In this document: piece after piece, positions 13,589 to 26,316 of the stretch | Layout of the letters: the number at the start of each line of letters is the position of its first letter | Position numbering within the stretch: position 1 is the stretch's first letter | NCBI GenBank assembly: GCA_963678675.1 | Contig: OY783195.1 | Location: 3,916,001 to 3,980,000, forward strand | Direction: 5' to 3' | Origin: Xiphydria camelus | Lineage: Eukaryota; Arthropoda; Insecta; Hymenoptera; Xiphydriidae | Length of the DNA: 64,000 nt | Made by a program: the position numbers and the translations under genes | Notes under the pieces: generated by a model | Told to the model about the DNA's origin: nothing | What the model saw: only the letters and a program-made list of their open reading frames with translations | Databases searched by the model: none

Positions 13589-16479
13589 ATACAGTAATCC
13601 GCTTCCAGCGAAGAAGGAACCCCGACCCCCGCATTTTTCAGCCCTCATCGGGAAAAGGTTAAGGGAGAGGGGAGAATGATTTTCAATTCCCACAGTTGCG
13701 GTTGGCTCGCGGCCAGGCGTCTCGCTCTTTTTCTTTCTTTCTCGTTGCTCGTAGAAGATTAAACTAACAGTCGCCCCTCGATTTATCCCCCGACAAGTTC
13801 ACGGCGTACAGCGTCGTCGTGGGAAATTTTCACGACTTTTCCGAAGAAGAGGCGTGCGGATGTGGAAATTCCGGCCGGGCGTTGCGTGCCGACGATGGGA
13901 TTGTTTCCGCCGTTCCATCTGTCTTGTCCCGCTGTATTTCTTCATTATGCCGCCTCCTTTCCCGTCCGCTTCCCTTCCAGCTTTTCCGCGTTCTTCCCTT
14001 CGTCCGCCACTGCGATGCCAGGATCTTCCAGAGCTCGTGTAATTATCGAGGTTCTCGTATCACGCGAGTTTATTTCTTGTATGTTGGCGAAAAAAGTCAG
14101 TCTCGCCGCGTTATTTTTATCATTCATTACAGAGGTCTGCGGGAGACGCCGGGATATCGATTTTCGGGACTAGGTCGACTGCGAGTCACCTGAGGACCGA
14201 CCGTTCCCATATTTTAGAGGTTGCTAAGCGCGGAAACGATGTCCGTTCGGTCACAAGTGTTTCCCATAAAACGTTATTGGATGTAACTTTTGCACGAATG
14301 GAGCTAGGATTTTTTACGCAACGGCATTGGATTCCTAGCCCCCGAAAACATAGGAAACGACTACCCTTGAGCCGCCCTGAGGCACCCGTCCTAGAAATCT
14401 ACGAGTTCCTCAGCCCAGAATCCTCTTCCGGTCCAGAGCGAGACGCCAGGCGCCCGGAAAGAGTCGATTCTTATACCTCGGGAGTCGGTAGTCGTTTCCA
14501 ACGTTTTCGGGGTCTGGGAATTCAATGGCGTGACGCAAAAAATTCTAGCTCCATCCGTGTAAAAGTTGCACGCAAGGATCTCTGCGAAACGATTCCCGTA
14601 AAGTGCCGCGCGACGTCTATCCAATTTCACGTCGTCACGACAGCTTCGACGGGGCACGGAGGTCCTTTCGCGGTGGTTGGTCGTTACTTGAAAATGGTTA
14701 ACCGCATTTGGAGCGAGCTCGACATTTGTAAGTGGGATAAAAACTATGCCCAAGCACTCGCCGCAAGCCTTGCGGGATGAATCCTTCTTTTCTCTATCCT
14801 CGACGGACTTTCGTTCGAGTTCAACGACAGCATCGTCCTCCGTTTGACAATGAATCGCTTCATTGTCAAACTGGAACGGCGTACGCGTGCAGCTACTCGC
14901 AATTAGATGCTTAAGTTCTATTCTCACCGATGTGTCTTGCGCGTGGTACTCGTCGAGGCAGACACGGGTACACAGCTTCGTAAAACGTTGAACCATCGTC
15001 GACGGGATGAGAATAATTAAATTTCAAGGCGTACACCATTTTAGGTAGTCTTAAACGAGAATACAATCACGATGGAGACTTTGCGGTGAAACGAGTCCGC
15101 GTAAAATAGAATACCGCGCCTTTCTATTGTTCGAAGAGCGCTCGGAGCGACCAAGAAGGAAACGTAAGTACTCCGCACCCCCGTAACGAGGCATTAAATT
15201 GTAGAATACTCGGAACGCTTGGTCTCGCGAATATATTCAAAAGTGGCGAATAGCGAGAGAGAAATTAAAGGCTGGCTGTCATTACGCGCTCGGACTTTCG
15301 CTCTAATATATACTCAAAGAGTTCCACGTGCCAGAATTCCAGAGTCTCAGAAATGAGAACCTCGAATCTCCGCAAACCGGCATCGCGGAAGGCGACGAGG
15401 GAAAAGGAAACTTTCGATTGGTCGAACGAAAAATCCATCTCGCGTTGCCAAAGTAAGCAGCCTCCACTTCTCCCCCGTACTTCGTATACGCGCCGGTTAT
15501 TATCCAGTCCGGAGTAATTAGCCGAGTTCTTCTCGTCGCTCGACTTCTGTTTGCCCGATAATAGCGCGCCAGGCGATCGCCGACCGTCGAACGATCCTAA
15601 CGGCGACGATATTAAATTCCTAAACGCGCTATTTCGCCCAGGATCCTCTCGCGAGGAAGACGTCGCTGGAAATTTTCGCAGTGGAATACGTCGGACGCGC
15701 AAAAACTGCTACGCCTTCCCTTTGTTCGGGAAACGGCTGCAGCTCCCTCCTCGGCGCGCGCTCGCTCTCGGAAGGAAATATACGTAGCTATATAAGTGTA
15801 TACCGCTTTTAATATGCATGGACGGAGGAAGGAGAGGAAGGGGGGGAGATAGAGGTACCGGGGAAAGACGGAGAAGACCGGGGAGAATGAGCGAGTGAGA
15901 GGAACGGAGAGAAAAGGGAACAATTTCGGGTCGGGGTATCGTCGGGGCGAGGCTGACGGACTCGACGAGACGAGACGAGTTGATGGATTGCAACGACCCC
16001 CCATGGTTCCCTCCAAAGAATAACGTACAACCTTCCTGGCGGTAACTCGGATAAGTTATGAGAGTACTCCTAAAGGAGAGAAGAGAGAGAGAAAGGGGGA
16101 CGGAGAAGAGAGGAAAAAAAAGAAAAACTTTAAATCTATGTAAGAGCGGAAGAAAGAACGTCATTCTTTCATGCTTATCCCGGAGATAAATGATTTTATG
16201 CTCGGCTTGTCGCGTTGTCGTTGTCGTCGCCCTCCTCGTTCGCTCAGTCGTTCTCCGCTACCGGTCCTCCGGTGCCTCGCCTTGCTCATTCGGAAATGAG
16301 CTCGAAGTGGGAGACCCTCGTGTCACGCTTCGCCTGCATAGGAGGTTGCGATGGGAAATCCTTTCTAGTCCATCGACTTCTTCGGATGTGTGCTTTAATT
16401 CGCTGCGAAGGGCGAGAGGTGACGGCGGGGTCGGTGAATCATTGGACGGATTGACCGGAGTTTCTTATGCCTGGAGGAT

Positions 16480-16491
16480 GGGGGGGGGGGG
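16480..16491 (+). repeat. Poly-G run (12 G)
   Basis: Uninterrupted G run; similar runs occur near 33446 and 33882. Confidence 0.9.
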
Positions 16492-17555
16492 TCGGTGTAC
16501 GTGGGTATGGGTGAAGAGATGCGATAAAAGTAGAGAGTCCGGAAGAAATAAGAAGATAACGACGGGGAAAAAAGAGGGAGGAAGAGAAAACGAGGTAGAG
16601 AAAGGAGGAAGTTGTCGGCGCTTCGCGATGCAAATTGTTGCGAAAGACGTCGATGCGATTTATACTTGAAACGGTGCGTTAAGGAAGAGGAGATTGAGAG
16701 AAAGAGAGAGAGATCTGTGAGTAAAGTCGATAGGGAGAACGAGAACGAGAAAGGGACCGCGCGAGAGAGGAAGAGAATAGAGTTTTTAATATGATCCGAA
16801 TTCGACCGAAACAAAAATTAATTCCAGAATCCAGAGGAGCTGGGAGCCGCCGAAGAGAGATCGTCGAACGCTGCTCCCGTCCCGCTCCGAGGACCGTGAA
16901 AACCCCCGGCAGACGTACTCCTCGAGATTCTACTTAACGTGCGGTCAAAGTATATTATAACTCCGTGCTGAACTTCGGCGCGGAATAATACCCCAAAGTT
17001 TGCGGAAACGCTTTAAACTCACCCCGTATAGCGCCGAGCGTTTACCGCCACGGAGGGACGTTCCTCTCGCGGCGCGATTGCGCGCGTACAATGGAATCCC
17101 CGATATCGAGCAACGCGGGCCCCGGCGGTCTGGAGGGAACCGCGTCGAAATCGAATTTTCCACGAGTGCCCGGGAAAATTCGTCGAATTCGCTTTGTCAT
17201 TAGGCGACGAGAGTCTATATACGCGTATCCCCCGCCAGTCTGTAGAGGCGCTACAACCTGAATACCGCGTCGGTGGGCGTTGGGATAAAGACGCCACCCC
17301 TGGAACTTCCGAGCCGCTCTTCACCAGCCTCACGATGCAACGAGGCGATCGTCGAGAGCGATAATCGAATTTCCCCGAGTTTCGCGCAAACGTTTCTTTC
17401 TCGCTTAAGCTCACCCGGCGGCCTTTAAGCGGCGGCTTAGCCGATTGTACGCCGAGTGACGCGGGCGCTATCGTCGGTGTACGGGAACTTCGCCACATGT
17501 CGTCCGAGAACGAATCCCTATGGATTCGAGCGACCTGCCCGCAAAGACGAGGTCC

Positions 17556-17657
17556 TTTGACTTATTCGGGGGATGTTCGCGGTGGCCAGGCACTTTATCC
17601 CCCGTGACTTCTCCGCGAAGATCTCGTGGACGACTTTTGACTTATTCGGGGGATGTT
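17556..17657 (+). repeat. 22-bp direct repeat pair, 80 bp apart
   Basis: A 22-bp word starting TTTGACTTATTC and ending GGGGGATGTT occurs at 17556-17577 and 17636-17657 without mismatch. The sequence between them is not repeated. Confidence 0.65.
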
Positions 17658-18645
17658 GCGGGGATTCCCTATTTCTTCGCGGTCCCTTCCTCGCTGGAAG
17701 ATGGCGCCACCGCATTTTGGCGCTCTTCGATTTCTATTCCGTTTCACTTTTTGCCCGAGACTCCCAGCCACGTTTCCTCCGTCTCGCCGGAGATATTTTT
17801 CTTCGCATCCGGGGCGGAAGAGGCGCGCGCGGCGCGTCCCGGTGATTTTGTCACCGGTGTACGGAGTACCTACACCATCGACGGCTCGTCATGCACCGAT
17901 CGAAGAGCGACGACGTCAAAGGGCGCCGACGCCGTCTTTTGTCCGATGGTGCGTACACCGCACCTAGCCCGTCGTCGGCCGCCGCTCGTAGAAGCGACCC
18001 GGTCCTCGAGTTGTTATTAGAGTCGCGTCATTTCCGCGAAAGACAATCGAGCCTCTCCCACGCTCCTTCCCGCGGTGCTCTGCTAGCTTCGCCCGCTCAC
18101 ATCCTGCGATTCAACACGTTTTTTGCCCCCGACGCGCGGCTCCCTCCCGCCACGCTCGCGTTTAATTGCCCGCGCGCGGATGACGGGAAGAAGGGAAACG
18201 CATCTATATAGTCGCGGCCAATTCTGCGTTTGTGTTACCGTAAAGCGAAATCCCCGTGGCGCGCGACCGTTCGCACCTACTTATCTCTCTCGCCCGGCCG
18301 CGGCGTCGAGATTACGCCACCGCACATCCTCGTCTCGAGCTTGACGAAATGAAAGAAGGTGTCGACGGAGACTCGTTAGCTCGGTTTTTTTTTGGACGGA
18401 CGGGGTTTTTGGAGCGGAGAAAGCCCCGCTGGGCGCCTCGAAATTGTTCTCGCGTTTTTTGGGAACAGTAGAATCGTTCGTAGCGACGCACTAACGATGC
18501 ACGTTACTTGGTAGTCTACGTTTCACTCGTAATACCCCATAATGAAGTTCGTTCTGTGCAAAAAAAAAATATACATATAATGTCCACACCGTGCTCCACT
18601 TCCAACATTTTTAGGAAATTTTAATATCGGCTAATGAAAATTCCA

Positions 18646-18869
18646 CACTGAAAGAAAAATCTGTTTCATTCAACTATCGGTGAGGTTGAACACGGCGAAC
18701 CTCACAGTGCAATTGTTTCAAGTAGATATTCGCTTGTTTCAACTTCAAACTGGCTGCTCTTCAACTCTATTTATTTTTCCTTGCACTCTTATGGCATTGA
18801 AACAATTGCAACATGAGGTTCGCCCTATTCATCTTCACCGATAGTTGAATGAAGCATTTTTTTACAGTG
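18646..18869. mobile_element. Foldback MITE with ~70-bp inverted ends
   Basis: The left end, CACTGAAAGAAAAATCTG, then CATTCAACTATCGGTGA and GCGAACCTCA...CAATTGTTTCA, is mirrored by the right end to TTTTTTTACAGTG. I saw no second copy in the window. Confidence 0.82.
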
Positions 18870-19428
18870 TATTTTCTCATGACGTTACAATTATATTCGC
18901 GTTCCAAAAATTACGGGAACGATATATCATTACCCTAGAATCGCGCGCGTACAGTACGATAGCATCCGCCCTATGTGAGCGCCGAGGGATAACTGAAGAA
19001 GCCCGTACACAAGTCGCGCGTATAATCGATGTTTGAACCAAATACCCGGTTCGGCCGGTATAGGCCCACCGCCTGGGCACCGAATGTTTTTGTTTATATA
19101 CAGTAGACCGGGGAAATATCAAAGGTTCCCATAGTCTCCGCACAGAGGAAAAGCGAAGGGATAGCGAGAAGAAAACGAAAATGCGAGCACGCGAGGAGAT
19201 GCGGACTACGGATCGTGGGGAGGGAAAGGAAGAGAAGAAGAGGAGGAGGTGAGAGGAAGAGGATGCCGACCAACGTGGAACGTGACGCGCTCTAATCGCG
19301 GTGGAGTACTTCGAAAGTAGCTCGATCGACACGGGCTCGTCCGTTCAACGAACATGTAATAGTAATTACGGAAAGTTGTCATCACCCATGTCAGTTGTCG
19401 CCTTGCAAATATGACAGGCATCCCAACT
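18870..19428. other. Non-coding stretch between two MITEs
   Basis: Purine-rich from 19140 to 19260. Nothing gene-like. Confidence 0.6.
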
Positions 19429-19806
19429 CCCGAGCGGAAAAGTTCTATACATTTTATATATATGATCCATATGTGAATTTGGTCATACATGACATGATTT
19501 CTATATTAACCGTAATAAAAATTAGCCGTAATATAGATAAAAATGTAATCTCCAGAAAAGTATTATAATACGCGTATATAAATGTGAGCCAAGAACTCAT
19601 GGATAATGAGATAATAGTGATTTTAGTTTCTTTCCTGGCGAGTAAGTTTAGCCTCATATGATATATGGATTATGGACATTCAAAAATCCAAATATAATCC
19701 GTAGATATATGATTAATACAGAAACAATATATAATTCATATATGACCAAATCCACATACGAACCACATACAAAATATAATACATACCTAGAACTTTTCCG
19801 CCTGGG
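19429..19806 (-). mobile_element. MITE with GCGGAAAAGTTCTA ends
   Basis: The terminal GAGCGGAAAAGTTCTATAC is mirrored by CCTAGAACTTTTCCGCCTGGG. The interior includes CTGGCGAGTAAGTTTAGCCT. A longer copy lies at 31921-32380, in which the homologous inner block is in the opposite orientation relative to the window. Confidence 0.78.
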
Positions 19807-20456
19807 CTAAGCATAGTGTTGATGCATCGTTTAACGAGGATTCGCTGCACGGCACGACGTAAGCGCGCGCATACATATACGATGACAGCAGCCTCGCAAT
19901 TGCCTGCATAACAATCGAATCTTATCCGACGATCCGCTGCTCCCTCACCGCACCAAGACCGGCGCCAGACGCGAGGATCGCGCGTCCGTCCGCTCGAGCG
20001 ACAGACACAGGCGTACCGCGCGGAGCATCGCTAATCGTTGTTGCACTTGACTTCCTTCCAGATGACGCGTGACAACCGCCGGCGGCGGCTAACTAAAATC
20101 TGTGACCGGTTGTTTGCCCTTTTTTAAACCGCGACTGACCCACTGCGAGGAAGAAGCCAGTCGGGCACGCTCTCAACGGACCGTGGTCGTTGGGGGGCCG
20201 ATTCGTGGAATCGCCAAGAGCGATTCGAATCGTTGACGGATCAATTTTATTCCAATAGAGATCGCCTCGAAAGAGGCATCGCGAGCGTCTCGCTCGCCCG
20301 GCGAGAGATCGGAGAACGGATTAGCGTGGCCGTTGCTCGCCACAGTGGCGAAGGGGAAATAGCCGAGCGCAGGTTTTAATCCGACGGAGTCCGAATGGAT
20401 CTATTCGCTCGGTCGTACGCTTCTAGCGTTCAAGAGTCGGGGAATTCTGGAAACTA
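19807..20456. other. Non-coding stretch
   Basis: CpG-rich, no open frame of note, no repeat found. Confidence 0.6.
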
Positions 20457-20961
20457 CACTGAGAGAAATTTATAGAACGCACAGCAATTGGTATAGCCGT
20501 GATAGCTATACTTTAAGGCTAAGTGACGTTAAGTAGACAGTATAGATCATACATCGTTGTCAAATAGTAACAAAAGGAATACGTATAGCTGAAATAGAAA
20601 TAAGTTTTTTTTTTTGATAAGGTAACTATATATAGAACTTATTCTTGTATTAATAAATTACTAGCATTGCCATATGCAGAGAAAAAGAATTGGTTGGACC
20701 TACTGAAAATTACTTGCGAGGTCGCGAGTAATTAATTATTTACATCAATGAAATCTTTTAATACGTCAATCAGAATTTCTTCCTTACAATTATGTCGAAT
20801 AGTATGTGACTGCAAGGAAGAAATATCGAATCAATATCAAAAAAAAAATCTAATCGATGTAAGTAAATAATTATTTGCGACCCCGCAAGTAATTATTATA
20901 ATAGTAGATCCAACCAATTCTTCTTCTCGGTATACAATCTGTAAAATTCCTCTCATTGTAT
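20457..20961. mobile_element. MITE with nested insertion
   Basis: Begins CACTGAGAGAAATTTATAG and seems to end AAAATTCCTCTCATTG, an imperfect mirror. A separate foldback element is inserted at about 20677-20930. The start resembles 63601 (CACTGAGAGAAATTTTATA). Confidence 0.55.
20677..20930. mobile_element. Foldback MITE, nested
   Basis: GAGAAAAAGAATTGGTTGGA and AATTACTTGCGAGGTCGCGA on the left are mirrored by GCGACCCCGCAAGTAATT and TCCAACCAATTCTTCTTCTC on the right. The arms are about 75 bp and diverge by a few bases. Confidence 0.82.
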
Positions 20962-23409
20962 GGAATCCTGAGAGGATTATGGGTGTTTCACACGGCAAGT
21001 GGAAAACAACCGAGCGCAGATTTCGATCGGACGATATTTTTCCCTCCTTTTGACGGCGCTGGGCGAGTTTGTAGCGTCGTCCGCTCGCGTTACAATTGGC
21101 CCCGATTCGCGCATGGGTGGCTCCGTGAAAAGAACCTTATTCGCGCGTACACGCGGAGGGTGCGTCGGAGAAAATTTGAAGAACCGTTTCGAGGTTTCAG
21201 AGAGGCCCCCGCGTCTCGGGGGTCGCGTAAGATATCTCTACGAGGGTGTCTTTGGCGACACCGCGGACATTTGCACCCCCTTCGGAAAGGATATATAAGG
21301 TCCCCGGAGTGCTCTTTCGCATTAACGTTGGCCCGTTCTTGTCAACACGCATTCAAGATCAGGACGCGCGGAGAGGTCTCTACTGTCGCGCTAACCCGAC
21401 CATCCTTCCTTGCCGCGCCGCACCCTTACATCCCTTCCGGTACATCTCACGCGCGCGAGCGAATTTCCATACGTCGTGTTTTCGCATTCTCGCACCCCGC
21501 GAAGGTGGATGCGCCCCGTAGCTACCCCGGACACGTTTCGGGAATAATTTCACGGTGGATGTGTAACATCGGCATCGACCCCGAGAAGACACTCTTCGAA
21601 TAGTTCGCGCAAAAATTCTTGCACTCTCTCTCTCTCGACGAGATATGGCACCTATTTTACAGCAAAACTCGAGCGTCACTCGCCGAATGCCGGACGTCAT
21701 CACGGCGAATTTCATCGAAACGAAATTCAGAGGGCAGAATAAACAAAATTCGTCGAGAGACGCGATCGAAAATTCACCGAAGCTTTTGTCCGCTCCACTG
21801 GCGCAATTCAAAAATAATTTCGATGATGTTCTTTGAAGCGCGTAAAGTATAATATTACAAATACAGTCGCACGGGGTTAATTTTGAAATCGTTTCTATAA
21901 CCATGTTACCGGAGCCGACAAAGGCATCGATGAATTGGTACATACGCGCTGTTTTCGTTTCATCGCCGTAAAACGTTCTCGCGCAAGAGTGCCGAAATAC
22001 CGGCTCGCGCGCGCTGCGTTTGTACGCGACGGAGCATCGGATCGATAGGCGAGCGAACGCGTGCAAAATTAGCGCGAGCGAGCTTGATCCCCGGCTCCCG
22101 CGACTCGGCACGCGTGTTTATGCGCCGTGCATTATTAAACGCAAACACTCCACGAGGCCTCTCTTCTTAAACTGGCTCGTTTGGTCGAGGAGGGCAGATG
22201 GCTAGTTGCGAATCGCGAAATTTTAATGGCTTCCTCTTCAAATTCGAATGAAAGCGGTATATTAGCGCGCGTTTAGCCCGAGGACTCGATCGCGCGGTAC
22301 CCTCGCCCTCCGCTATTCTTACCGCTCCTTTGTTCCACGGCCGCTTCGAGTCTGTTGCCAAACGACAATAGCGCTCGGTCGATTCGTCGTTGCGAATAGG
22401 TTATAACGATACTTAACGACGCGACGAACGATCGTCCGCGATGACGTCAACGAACCGCCGTCGAGATCCGCCCTTTCGACGGATCCAACGAACTCGCCCT
22501 TGGAATCTGTACCGGTAGAAATGCGACCCCTCGCCCTCTCCATTCGCCGTGCGCTACTATTCCGCGTCGTTTGTCGTATCGCCGAGGGAAAGAGGGTTTT
22601 TCGAAATGATAATAAATACCAGACCGACTGGAATAAAATACCATATACACGTGGGGAAGCCCTGCCGAGTATAACCGTTAACTTTACCGTGCGAATCGTA
22701 CGAGCGAACCACAGCTGCGAACCGGGAAAATGTATACGTATAGCGTTGTAAGGTCTGATAATTATTACGAACGGAAATGAATTTCCATTGATCGTACAAA
22801 AATATTGTAACATTTATTCGGACGAATCTGTGTCGCGCTATCTCGATGCGTTTTCTTATCGGTTCGCATCGTGATTCGCGGTTCGCGTTACGGTCTCCGT
22901 CACGCGTAAACTGTAAACCAACGAGCGTAACCGCCACGCCCCCGGGACACCCTTTTCCCGCGATTTCGGAAGAGCAATGGGCGAATGGTTCGCGCCGGAG
23001 GCAAATGCGTTATTTGTATGCATCGCGAAGAGCGTCCGATGTAATTTACAATCGCGCGAAAACACGAGCGAGAGGGACACGCGCGGGGCGGACACGCACA
23101 CGCGTCCTCGTGCGTGCGTGTATCCTCGCGATACGCGCGGGGTATATACTGCAGTTTCGCGTGTTGTAAACTTTTTTACACCCGCCTCACGCGGCCGGCG
23201 AAGCTGCGGAAATGGCGGCACAAATTTACCGCCTCGGTTCCTTCGCGATAAATTCAAGGGGTGGTTTGCTCCATTTTTTTTCCCCTGTACACCTAGTCTT
23301 TCGGGAGAAGTCCGAAGGGACTGATTTTTTGCGTATTTCTTTAAATTGCATTCCGATGCAGTGAAATTGTTTCCAACGCATTTTTTTCCTGTAGGCGAGG
23401 GAAACGAAA
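20962..23409. other. Non-coding stretch
   Basis: A 215-codon frame at 20956-21603 overlaps frames on the other strand and has no recognisable domain. A TATATAAGG at about 21291 lies 30 bp before TTCGCATT; a promoter is possible but unsupported. GC-rich with CA/CG patches near 23090. Confidence 0.55.
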
Positions 23410-23413
23410 TTAA

Positions 23414-23611
23414 CCCATTAGTGCTCGCTGGCAACTTTAGCTGCCAAGCAATTTCTTCCTTGGGACACTGGATGAAGCATTTTCGTGTTGTTTATTTATT
23501 TGGAAGTACAATTTCTGAAACCCGTTTCTGGACACTTCAAAAACGATTATTTAAATATCTGCAAGAAGAAAATTACTTGGACAGCTGAAAATGATTCTGA
23601 GCACTAATGGA
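23414..23611. mobile_element. piggyBac-type MITE with TTAA duplication
   Basis: TTAA at 23410-23413 and 23612-23615 flanks a 198-bp element beginning CCCATTAGTGCTC and ending GAGCACTAATGGA. TTAA targets with CCC/CCN termini are the signature of piggyBac-type elements. No coding capacity. Confidence 0.8.
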
Positions 23612-23615
23612 TTAA

Positions 23616-24792
23616 GCAAATTTTTGTTCAGCACGGCAGAATTAGGTTCCGGCCGTGCCTTGATGAGAATACGAAAGCAACTGGCGAACTAGCTGAGCAA
23701 CGCGGAGGACGCGCCGAGTAATTTACATACGCGAGAAAATAAGGGAGGCGTATAAACGTATACGTGTACATGATACGCGCAACTGAAAATACACGTTATA
23801 CACATGTTCCTGCTTTTTCACCGTCCGCGATTATACAGTGAAAATAGCCGCGAAGAGAATGCCGCAAATATAGTACTTTTGTTCGAATAGTTTAAACTGA
23901 CTCGGAAGAACTTTAGCGATCTCCGATAAATTGTTCGTTTCTTTAATACCGACGACAACACGGATCCCCGTTACATCTGTGATTCTCGCGGAAGAGAAAC
24001 GACGCCGAGAGAAAAGAAAAATCAGTACTTTTTTTCGCGCGCACAGGAATCACTCTTCCGCCGTTATATTTAACCGACCGCGTCAAGGAGGTCACGAGAG
24101 AAGGCGATAATAACGCAGCCACCCCGCGATTGACGTTTTCGCAGCGGAGACGGAAATCGACGAGGGACCATTTCTCATTTCTCCGCGAGACCCGTTCATA
24201 AAACTCAGTACAAACGTCGCGCGGAACCGCGTCGCGGGACAAATGCATCGCGACTATACGCGATCGCTCTTCGTGCAAACGGGGACGATTCGACGTCGCA
24301 AGCGCGCGCGTTTTCGAGTGCTTTTCCTTCTCCCCCGCTTAAGTGGTACTTGGAATCGCCCGGACGAGCGACGCCGAACGACTAAATTCTCGGAACTGCA
24401 AATGTTTATCACCGGGACGCCGTGCGTCGGGCGTTTTAGAATCGAATCGCCGCGATGAAGGGGATCGTCGAATTCCGAAATTACCGCCCGCGAGCGATTC
24501 CCCTCGCGTTCTGTGCGCCGATGGCGGCGTGCGATGCAACTGCGACCGCACCCACGATTTACTGCAGGTGGCTCGAAAATTGCAATTTAACGCGGATACA
24601 CTGCTGTTGCTGCGCCACCGGCCCCGCGTGTCTACGCAAACACGGGCTGCGTTTAATTGCAATTAATTCGAAGCGTCTTCCGAACGTGCCGCTCGCAGTT
24701 GCGTGATGATTATTCGTCGAAGTATGAGACGATGCTTAGTACGCTCTGGATATTTAAGGGAAACGATTTTTCGAGTGTGAGATTCGAACATA
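23616..24792. other. Non-coding stretch
   Basis: No exon recognised. Two mirror-image frames near 24340-24660 on opposite strands are composition artefacts. Confidence 0.6.
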
Positions 24793-25249
24793 CACTGGGA
24801 AAAAAAAATCAACCGATCCATGTAACCGTCGACATGAATAGTGCCAAAAAAATACACCGAGGAAAAAGATCTTTCAGACGAATACACGAACCTGATTTAA
24901 AAGACAAATTTATTTCAGTTATATAAATAGGAATTTATTCACATCGAACAAAACCTAGTAGGACATCAATTTAATTCAAATAGACTTTTGCTCGATGTGA
25001 ATGAATTCCTATTAATCTCAAATACATTTTTCTATTAGGTTCCTGTTCAACTAAACCTTTTTCTCTTGCGTGTATCTATTTAAAAAAAGTGTATGTTCAT
25101 TGAATTGAAAGAAATCTACACTTGATTTGCATTGGCTTCAAATAACGTATACTTGATTCAACGACAATATGCACGACTTAAATAAATATGTTCTTTGCAC
25201 TAATCATGTCGACGGTTAATTGGATCGGCAAATTATTTTCATCGGTGCA
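24793..25249. mobile_element. Foldback MITE with nested insertion
   Basis: The ends mirror each other: ACCGTCGACATGAATAGTGC on the left and GCACTAATCATGTCGACGGT on the right, with outer termini CACTGGGAAAAA and TTTTCATCGGTG. A second element sits inside at about 24855-25071. Confidence 0.8.
24855..25071. mobile_element. Foldback MITE of the GTTGAACAGGAACC group, nested
   Basis: Begins CACCGAGGAAAAAG after TA and ends CCTTTTTCTCTTGCGTG before TA. It contains AATAGACTTTTGCTCGATGT and AGGTTCCTGTTCAACTAAAC, shared with 40868-41118. Confidence 0.8.
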
Positions 25250-26077
25250 AGAGAAAGCGAGAGCTTCGCAAGAGGGAAGATGAGAGTGCGAAAAGTAGCA
25301 CCTCGGCCGTCGAAAATACGCCACCTTTACATCGAAATGCAAGTTCAAGTATGTCGAGTCTTACCAGACGCTTGACGGCTAATTACATTTCGAAGCCCTT
25401 CTCGAGCCTCCCCCGCGTAAACGAGTTCGAAACACTGATGCGCATAATGCCTAACTACTCTCCCCGTCTCTGTTTATATATATATATAGAAGTAAGGAGA
25501 TGGAATTTTCGCAGTTGTGCCTTGGGAACCACCACCGCCGTTACACTCCACGTTGGTAAACATTAAAGTTTGCCACTTCGTTGGTCTCTGCGGCATTTTA
25601 GGTAAAGCTGGCGGAATATGCGTTTCCCGAAATTTTTCCCGAGGAAACCATACGCGAGTTGCTCTGAGCGTATCAAGAGTAGCTTCCGGGCCGAGCACGA
25701 CAAGCTATATACATGCTTACTGCTAGATATTTACATAATGGTAAACGGGGTAAAAAAGGAAAAACTTCAACGACGTGAAGCGGGATTACAATTTGTAACG
25801 TGCAGCCGGCAGTGTTGTATTATGTTATTTAGTGAAACATTCGCGTTTTCATACCCCGTCGCGTCGTAAACTTTCATATCGAAACGACGGGGGCGAATCG
25901 AAGAATTTTAACCACCTACAAAACCTCGCTTTAAAAAATTAACACCATATACGAGTACCTGACAAATAGTTTCTCTCAACTTTATTTTTCCGACATCCTT
26001 CTCCAACAAAAAATGCAACGCATTTTTAAACTATCCAACAACAAACACAGCGCGGAATACTCGTTACGCAGTCAGAC
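25250..26077. other. Non-coding stretch
   Basis: Mixed composition with a TATATATATATA patch at about 25476. Nothing gene-like. Confidence 0.6.
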
Positions 26078-26316
26078 CCCAAGCGAAAAAGTTTTATGTG
26101 GATTATGTATAATCTACACACATGGATTATATATTATCTGTACAAACCATACATGAACTATACATGGACTGTACAAAAGTGTTAAGGATTCAAATAATCC
26201 ATATATATAGTCCGTATATGGCTCATATACAAATCATATTATATATGATCCATGCAAGACCAAATCCATATATATATATAGTCCATATACGAACCATATA
26301 AAACTTTTCCACGCGG
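26078..26316. mobile_element. Diverged MITE related to the GCGGAAAAGTTCTA group
   Basis: CCCAAGCGAAAAAGTTTTAT at the left is mirrored imperfectly by ATAAAACTTTTCCACGCGG. The interior is a run of ATATGGA/TCCATAT words. It lacks the CTGGCGAGTAAGTTT block of the other two copies. Confidence 0.6.

Larger units (their letters stand above)
12833..18645. other. Non-coding CpG-rich stretch
   Basis: 5.8 kb with GC-dinucleotide runs (about 13355-13370), purine tracts (13540-13590, 15830-15900, 16080-16130) and overlapping frames on both strands, which is typical of CpG-rich non-coding DNA. No domain recognised, including in the 14277-14996 overlapping frames. Confidence 0.6.

Noticed and set aside
14277..14996. 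Long overlapping frames on both strands
   Set aside because: Mutually overlapping and without recognisable domains; open frames of this kind recur throughout the CpG-rich parts of the window.
21291..21325. TATATAAGG before TTCGCATT
   Set aside because: A single TATA-like word is expected by chance in 64 kb.
20956..21603. 215-codon open frame on the + strand
   Set aside because: Arg/Ser-rich product typical of CpG-rich DNA; no recognisable domain; overlapped by frames in other phases.
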